A DNA stretch of 64,000 nt, taken from the NCBI GenBank assembly GCA_041908445.1, contig JAYRFK010000043.1, positions 96,797 through 160,796 on the forward strand, given 5' to 3'. The translations under genes and the position numbers were made by a program. The stretch's first letter is position 1. Every line of letters starts with the position of its first letter. Source of the stretch: JAEUJM01 sp041908445 (lineage in GTDB: Bacteria; Actinomycetota; Acidimicrobiia; Acidimicrobiales; DATDAH01). Shown here piece by piece: positions 59,895 through 64,000 of this stretch. The notes beneath the pieces were generated by a model. The model saw only the letters and a program-made list of their open reading frames with translations. It was not told where the DNA came from and searched no databases.

Positions 59895-61415
59895 TCAGCC
59901 GGCGAAGGCCGGGGTCGCCGCGGTCGGAGACGCTGGCGCCGAGGCTGCTGCGAACTCGAGGGGCGTCCGATTCCAGTAGGTCCCGTAGCCGGCGAAGGTG
60001 GAGCCGACGTAGATGCGAACACCCGGGCCGCCGACCACCAGGCGACAGCGATCGAGCCGGCAATCGAAGTCCTCGGGATGTTCGTCCGTCGTCGACGACC
60101 ACCGGCTGCGCACCGTCACCGTGGTGTGGATCTCTCCCCGCTCGTCGACGCTGATGGACGTGAAGGGCGCGGCGCACTGCCAGTCGGTGAACGGGAACGG
60201 GAAGGGGTTGCCGGGGAGGGCGACGCACTGGGCCACCTCGACCGCGCGGCCCAGGTTGAGTCCGGTCGCAGCCACCTCCACGACGTCACCGTCCCGGAGC
60301 CCGGCCGTCGGTCGAACGGTCACCTGCTCGGCACCGTCCGGGGCGAAGGTCAACGGCGCACTCGCCAGCTCGTCCCAGGTGACCGGGTCGACGGCGCGGA
60401 TCGCACAGTGCGGCACGCCTCGGCAGTCCAGGACGCCGTGGTACACGTCGAGCACGTCCTGCACCTGGTAGCTGACGGTGAAGTTGCCGTCGGCGTCGGG
60501 GACGACGTGGGCACCGCAGTCGGGCGCGTAGTAGCAGCGCTGGCGGACCAACAACCGATCCCCGGGGACGAAGCCGGACCCGGTGACGGTCACGACCTGT
60601 CCGTTGACGAGCGTTCCCTCGGGCGCGATGGCGAGCTGCGGTTGGAGCAACGGGGCAAGGGGGTCGAACGACACGGGCACGATCGCCCGCTGGTCGCCGC
60701 CGGCCACCCGGACCTCGCACGCCACCAGGCGGCAGTCACTGGTCGGGCCGCCCCACGACGACACCAGGGCCCGAGCCGGAAGCTCGACGGTGAACGTGCC
60801 GTCCGGCGCCACGTCGACGTCCCGCGGGTGATGATCGCAGGCTCGTCCGAGCCGGGCGCAGAACTCGACCGCCACGTGGTCGGACGACCAACCGCTACCC
60901 GTCACCTCGACGGTCTCGCCGTCGACCAGCGCCGCGCCCGGTGCTGCGGCGGCCGTGCCCGTGTCCGGCAGCGGGCCATCCGGGACGAACGTCAGGGGCA
61001 CGCTGACGGAGTCGCCGCGGCGCGGCCATACGTGGAGATGGCAGGCCTCGATTCGACAGTCGAGCCACACCCCGCCATAGCCGAGGGCTCGCACCACGTA
61101 TGAGAGCACGATCACGCCCGACCCGTCGGCGACGACCGTCTGGCGACCGAAGCAGGGGAGGGCGCCATCGCCACACGTGGCGACGAACACCTCCACACCG
61201 GGTTCCCAGCCGGCGCCCGACACGCTCACGACCTCCCCGTCGACGAGGTCGGTGCTGCTCGACACGTTCACCGTCCCCGATGGTGCCGTCTCGTCCGTCG
61301 GCCTGCCGTTGACCAGCGGGGGCAGTACGGCCCCTCGAACCGACGCCGACGCCGACGCCGCGGGCCCGGCGACAAGCGCCAGCGCGACCACAGCGACGAG
61401 GACGACGCGTCTCAT
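59895..61415 (-). CDS. Secreted protein with four neocarzinostatin-like domains
   Basis: A 506-residue exported protein (signal MRRVVLVAVVALALVAGPAA). Four domains in tandem, starting at STDLVDGEVVSVSGAGW, GAALVDGETVEVTGSGW, PEGTLVNGQVVTVTGSGF and PTAGLRDGDVVEVAATGL. Each closes with a DCR...C pair (LDCRIEACHL, SDCRLVACEV, LDCRGVPHCAI, FDCRLDRCRL). The C-terminal tail SPTAATPAFAG is shared with the next protein. No membrane anchor or lipobox is present, so the protein is released or wall-associated. The start is ATG at 61415. Confidence 0.75.
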   Translation of the reverse strand: MRRVVLVAVVALALVAGPAASASASVRGAVLPPLVNGRPTDETAPSGTVNVSSSTDLVDGEVVSVSGAGWEPGVEVFVATCGDGALPCFGRQTVVADGSGVIVLSYVVRALGYGGVWLDCRIEACHLHVWPRRGDSVSVPLTFVPDGPLPDTGTAAAAPGAALVDGETVEVTGSGWSSDHVAVEFCARLGRACDHHPRDVDVAPDGTFTVELPARALVSSWGGPTSDCRLVACEVRVAGGDQRAIVPVSFDPLAPLLQPQLAIAPEGTLVNGQVVTVTGSGFVPGDRLLVRQRCYYAPDCGAHVVPDADGNFTVSYQVQDVLDVYHGVLDCRGVPHCAIRAVDPVTWDELASAPLTFAPDGAEQVTVRPTAGLRDGDVVEVAATGLNLGRAVEVAQCVALPGNPFPFPFTDWQCAAPFTSISVDERGEIHTTVTVRSRWSSTTDEHPEDFDCRLDRCRLVVGGPGVRIYVGSTFAGYGTYWNRTPLEFAAASAPASPTAATPAFAG

Positions 61416-61422
61416 GCTGCGC

Positions 61423-61755
61423 TCAACCCGCGAACGCCGGGGTCACCGCCGTCGGCGGCGACGCGGCAGTCGAGGGTCTCGCCGTACTGCGGACCTCGGC
61501 GGCCACCTCGAACGTGACGCGAGAGTGCCGGTCGGCGTCGGCGGTCGGGAATCGGACCAGGTCGTAGTCGAAGCTGCAGTCGAACCACTCGTCCCGCTTC
61601 GCCGGGCACTCCAGGATGATCCCGTGCCAGTTCGAGCTGAAGTGCTCGCCCTGGACCACGACCGTCTGGCCGTCGACGAGGCCAGTCGACGGGGTGACCG
61701 TGCGCACGGGCGGGGGCTTGAGCGGCGCGTCGGGGTCGAACGCGACCCGGGTCAT
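61423..61755 (-). CDS. Short protein with truncated neocarzinostatin-like domain
   Basis: A 110-residue protein. It begins inside what is normally the link to a domain (MTRVAFDPDAPLKPPP), then shows TPSTGLVDGQTVVVQGEHF and two Cys (LECPAKRD, FDCSFDYDL), but the middle ~45 residues and the closing Cys of a normal domain are missing. It has no signal peptide. The tail STAASPPTAVTPAFAG matches the end of the 59895 protein. ATG 61755 overlaps the stop of the upstream multi-domain gene (ATGA). It may be the detached, decayed last domain of that protein, since FDPDAPL is the interdomain linker used there. Confidence 0.55.
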   Translation of the reverse strand: MTRVAFDPDAPLKPPPVRTVTPSTGLVDGQTVVVQGEHFSSNWHGIILECPAKRDEWFDCSFDYDLVRFPTADADRHSRVTFEVAAEVRSTARPSTAASPPTAVTPAFAG

Positions 61756-62930
61756 CCGGTGAACCTCGGTGCGGCGGCGATCGGGTCCGCCGGGTCGGCT
61801 GCGGATGGTGCCGGCGAGAAGGCGATCGGCGTGTCGACGAAGTCGTCGTCGGTGTTCGCGTCGCGGTAGGCCCGGACCGCGCAGCCCCAGCGCGCACAGT
61901 CGGCGACGTCGCCGTTCGACTGGGTGAAGGACAGGTGGACGACGACCTGGGCGTCGACGGTGCCGTCGTCGGCGACGGTCGCCTGTACGCCCTCGTCAAG
62001 GAGGCACACCTCGGGGGAGGCGTCGATGGCGATGCACTCGCTGAGCAGCAGCACCTCGCCGGGGTCGAACCCGGAGCCGACGACCCTGACGGTCTGGCCG
62101 TCGCGCAACCCGGTCGACGGCCGTGCCTCGATCTCCGGTCGTGGCAGCAGCGGCGCGTCCGGATCGAAGGCGATGGTGGCCCGTGGCTCGATGGACAGGT
62201 TCGCGGCCAGGTCGACGAGCGAGACGGTGCAGGCGTCGACCCGGCAGTCGGTGGGCCCAGGGAAGGCGAGCACCGACGGTTCGGCGACGACGTGACCGAC
62301 CCCATCCGACGTCCAGGAGGCGTCGCCGTAGACGACGCAGCCCACGTCCATCGACACGGTGGACGCCGGGCACTGCGCCACCCAGTACCGCTCATCGGGC
62401 ACGTAGCCGTCGCCCGTGATCGTCACGGTCTGGCCGTCGACGAGGTCGGCAGCGGGGTCGGCCGTGATCGACGGAGGCGGCAGCAACGGGGCCGTCGGGT
62501 CGAAGGCGATGGCCGCGGCCGCTCCCAGGTTCAGCGACGTGTCCGGCCGGGCGCGCACCTCGCACGGGGTCACGAGGCAGTCGACCGGGTGCAGGTCGGG
62601 CCCGGTGAACTGCACCCGGGGCCGCAGGGTCGTCGCGAACGTTCCGCCCGCATCCACGACCACGTCGGTGCTGGTCCCACCGCAGTGTTCCCGGCCGACC
62701 TCGCAGACGGTGACCCACAGCTCGTCGCCGACCGGCCACCCGGTGCCGGCCACGGCCACCTCCTGGCCGTCGACCAGGTCCGTGCTGGGCGTGACGGTGA
62801 TCGAGCGGGCCTCCGCGGGCGGTGCGGCGGCGTGGGCCGCACCCGGCACCGAGGCGGCGACGGCGAGCGCGAGGCCGGCCACGACCGCCCGACTGCGTCG
62901 CCCGAGTCCCACCAGGTCCCTCCCCGCCAC
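61752..62930 (-). CDS. Secreted protein with three neocarzinostatin-like domains
   Basis: A 392-residue exported protein (signal helix AVVAGLALAVAASVPGAAHA). Domains start at TPSTDLVDGQEVAVAGTGW, DPAADLVDGQTVTITGDGY and RPSTGLRDGQTVRVVGSGF, linked by FDPTAPLLPPP and FDPDAPLLPRP. Each closes with a DCxxxxC pair (VDCLVTPCEV, TDCRVDACTV, ADCARWGCAV). The C terminus ends DPIAAAPRFTG. It is the first gene of the four-gene cluster. The start is ATG at 62930. Domain assignment is by sequence pattern to neocarzinostatin-type apoproteins; the ligand is unknown. Confidence 0.75.
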   Translation of the reverse strand: MAGRDLVGLGRRSRAVVAGLALAVAASVPGAAHAAAPPAEARSITVTPSTDLVDGQEVAVAGTGWPVGDELWVTVCEVGREHCGGTSTDVVVDAGGTFATTLRPRVQFTGPDLHPVDCLVTPCEVRARPDTSLNLGAAAAIAFDPTAPLLPPPSITADPAADLVDGQTVTITGDGYVPDERYWVAQCPASTVSMDVGCVVYGDASWTSDGVGHVVAEPSVLAFPGPTDCRVDACTVSLVDLAANLSIEPRATIAFDPDAPLLPRPEIEARPSTGLRDGQTVRVVGSGFDPGEVLLLSECIAIDASPEVCLLDEGVQATVADDGTVDAQVVVHLSFTQSNGDVADCARWGCAVRAYRDANTDDDFVDTPIAFSPAPSAADPADPIAAAPRFTG

Positions 62931-63074
62931 CCCTCGATGCGGGGTCGCGGCGCCACCGTAGCCGCGCGTATCTCAGCGGAATATGAGCAGAGCTGTCTCG
63001 TGGGTCGACCTCAATGGAACGCCGCCCGAAGGACGCCGGCCCGGACAATGGGACGCGCCTCGATCAGCCGGCTG

Positions 63075-63635
63075 TCAGCGGTCGAAGAGGATTCCGAGGT
63101 CGAGGGTGAAGCCGGGGATGACCGGGGTGGTCAGGAGCTCGGGCGCCGCGACCTCGAGGGCGAGGTCGAACAGGGGCTCGGCGGGCGACGAGCGGCGGAA
63201 GACCAGCACGCTGTCGGCGACGGTGTCGACCAGCCACAGCTCGGGGGTGCCGGCGGCCTCGTAGCGCGACTTCTTGACGTGGACGTCGTAGCGCCACGTG
63301 GTCGGCGAGCGGACCTCGACCACGAGGTCGGGTGGGCCGACGTGGCCCGGGCCCTCACGGGGGAGGCGGCGCTCGTCGACGCGCCACCACACGTCGGGCA
63401 CGAACACGTTGCGGTCGTCGAGGCGGGCCTGGAGGCCCGACCCTGCCTCGCCGAGGTTGGGGTGCTCCTCGGCGAACGACATCAGCTTGTGCAGGATCCA
63501 GTCCGCCACGCGCTGGTGGCGGGTGTTGGGGCTGTCAACGACGACCGCTCCGTCGATGAGTTGGGTGTACCGGAGGTCGCCAGGGAGGGCGACGAACTCA
63601 TCTGCGGTGAGCCGCTCGGGCGCAGTCACGGCCAT
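63075..63635 (-). CDS. Uma2-family endonuclease-like protein
   Basis: A 186-residue protein of the Uma2/DUF820 family with a PD-(D/E)xK nuclease fold. The N terminus is RLTADEFVALPGDLRYTQLI. The catalytic acidic residues are in FVPDVWW and DLVVEVRSPTTW, with the Lys in VHVKKSRYEAAGTPELWLVD. These proteins are widespread in Cyanobacteria and actinobacteria and of unproven function; some are thought to act in restriction or transposition. The start is ATG at 63635. Confidence 0.82.
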   Translation of the reverse strand: MAVTAPERLTADEFVALPGDLRYTQLIDGAVVVDSPNTRHQRVADWILHKLMSFAEEHPNLGEAGSGLQARLDDRNVFVPDVWWRVDERRLPREGPGHVGPPDLVVEVRSPTTWRYDVHVKKSRYEAAGTPELWLVDTVADSVLVFRRSSPAEPLFDLALEVAAPELLTTPVIPGFTLDLGILFDR

Positions 63636-63695
63636 GCCCGCACGGTAGTGACGACTCGCGCCGCGTGGAAGCGGAGACTTCCACTGGACCGCTTG

Positions 63696-63709
63696 CGAAC
63701 ATATGTTCG
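63696..63709. promoter_or_regulatory. LexA (SOS) box
   Basis: CGAACATATGTTCG, a perfect 14-bp palindrome matching the actinobacterial SOS box (core CGAAC-N4-GTTCG). It is 183 bp upstream of the DUF222/13E12-type gene. LexA sites in front of 13E12-repeat genes are known in mycobacteria. Confidence 0.82.
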
Positions 63710-63766
63710 ACCCGCTATGATGCTCGGTAGTCGGACGTAGGTCACCGCACCCGAGAGAGCCAGGGC

Positions 63767-63843
63767 CACGGGCTTCCGTGAGGTCCCACGGGCAGGGTGT
63801 CGGCACCCCCTCGCGGCCTTTACGACAGCCTTCGGGTGTGTCG
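63767..63843 (+). other. Structured 5' leader with three hairpins
   Basis: Three consecutive perfect small hairpins lie between the SOS box and the DUF222-type gene: CACGG-GCTT-CCGTG (63767-63780), GGGTG-TCGG-CACCC (63795-63808) and CGACA...TGTCG with an inner CC-TTCG-GG (63823-63843). Their density suggests a folded leader RNA, possibly controlling the downstream gene. No known riboswitch is recognised. Confidence 0.5.
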
Positions 63844-63891
63844 CGGGTCAGCCGGCGCGAATCATCGGTTTCGTGCGAAGGGGGCTGTCTG

Positions 63892-64000
63892 GTGCCGTCG
63901 TTGTTGTCGTCGTTGGACCAGGTCGAAGCCGACCTCGATGAGTTGCTCGCTTGCGATCCCGCGGGGTTGCCGGGGGCGACGTTGGCCGAAGTGGTGCAGC
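63892..64000 (+). CDS. DUF222/13E12-repeat HNH endonuclease (start only)
   Basis: GTG at 63892 opens a frame reading VPSLLSSLDQVEADLDELLA and on to PGATLAEVVQ at the window edge. This short N terminus (acidic helix ending LLACDPAGLPG) resembles DUF222/13E12-repeat proteins, which carry a C-terminal HNH nuclease domain. Only 36 residues are visible, so the call is tentative. The SOS box and structured leader upstream are consistent with this family. Confidence 0.55.
   Translation, partial: MPSLLSSLDQVEADLDELLACDPAGLPGATLAEVVQ

Noticed and set aside
58685..62930. Enediyne antibiotic gene cluster
   Set aside because: Only apoprotein-like domains are present; no polyketide synthase, tailoring or export genes are seen in the window.

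Overview
This is a gene-dense (about 90% coding) stretch of a very GC-rich actinobacterial chromosome. Mycothiol synthesis (mshA), two F420-type luciferase-like oxidoreductases, a WhiB7-like regulator, an RsiG-like anti-sigma factor and GTG-rich starts fit an actinobacterium. The mix (monomeric isocitrate dehydrogenase, neocarzinostatin-fold secreted proteins, abundant LLM/amidohydrolase/sulfotransferase genes) suggests an Acidimicrobiia-like lineage, but that placement is inference. No phage, insertion sequence or CRISPR array is visible.

Layout. 1-8.5 kb: proC (cut by the left edge), an MFS exporter, YbjN-mshA, an XRE regulator, an RsiG-like protein, two membrane proteins, a MoaD-like protein, a phosphatase, a DksA-like zinc protein and a VOC protein. 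8.6-21.3 kb: mixed metabolism, tRNA-Lys, a frameshifted PEP-utilising enzyme gene paired with its TetR regulator, sulfotransferase, amidohydrolase and DUF1385. 21.3-31.7 kb: the selenocysteine locus. Two secreted trypsin-like proteases lead into tRNA-Sec, selD, selA and selB. A five-gene envelope/redox operon follows: a trypsin-like protein without its catalytic serine, an unknown protein, a MauD-like thioredoxin (CGSC), a Tat-exported MauA-like Cys-rich protein, and a membrane protein whose frame is split by one UGA with a SECIS-like hairpin behind it. 31.7-38.4 kb: envelope proteins, a coiled-coil VanY-type peptidase and a TPR/winged-helix regulator. 38.4-43.2 kb: a sulfate uptake operon (sbp-cysT-cysW-cysA) with an Rrf2 regulator and a rhodanese. 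43.3-50.2 kb: desaturase, ATP-dependent ligase, dUTPase, oligoribonuclease, glycosyltransferase, MBL hydrolase and thioesterase. 50.2-51.1 kb: whiB7-like gene behind a uORF/terminator leader. 51.2-58.6 kb: TlpA-CcdA pair, LLM oxidoreductase, pdxH, radical SAM protein and monomeric isocitrate dehydrogenase. 58.7-62.9 kb: four tandem genes for neocarzinostatin-fold proteins. 63-64 kb: a Uma2 nuclease-like gene and the start of a 13E12/DUF222 gene behind an SOS box.

Most notable: (1) a candidate new selenoprotein at 30923-31672, encoded five genes downstream of selB; (2) a whiB7-type ribosome-mediated attenuator; (3) an RsiG-like c-di-GMP anti-sigma factor with an altered second motif; (4) the neocarzinostatin-fold cluster; (5) a 51-52 nt palindrome present three times at gene ends; (6) several perfect operator-like palindromes in front of lipid and degradation genes.
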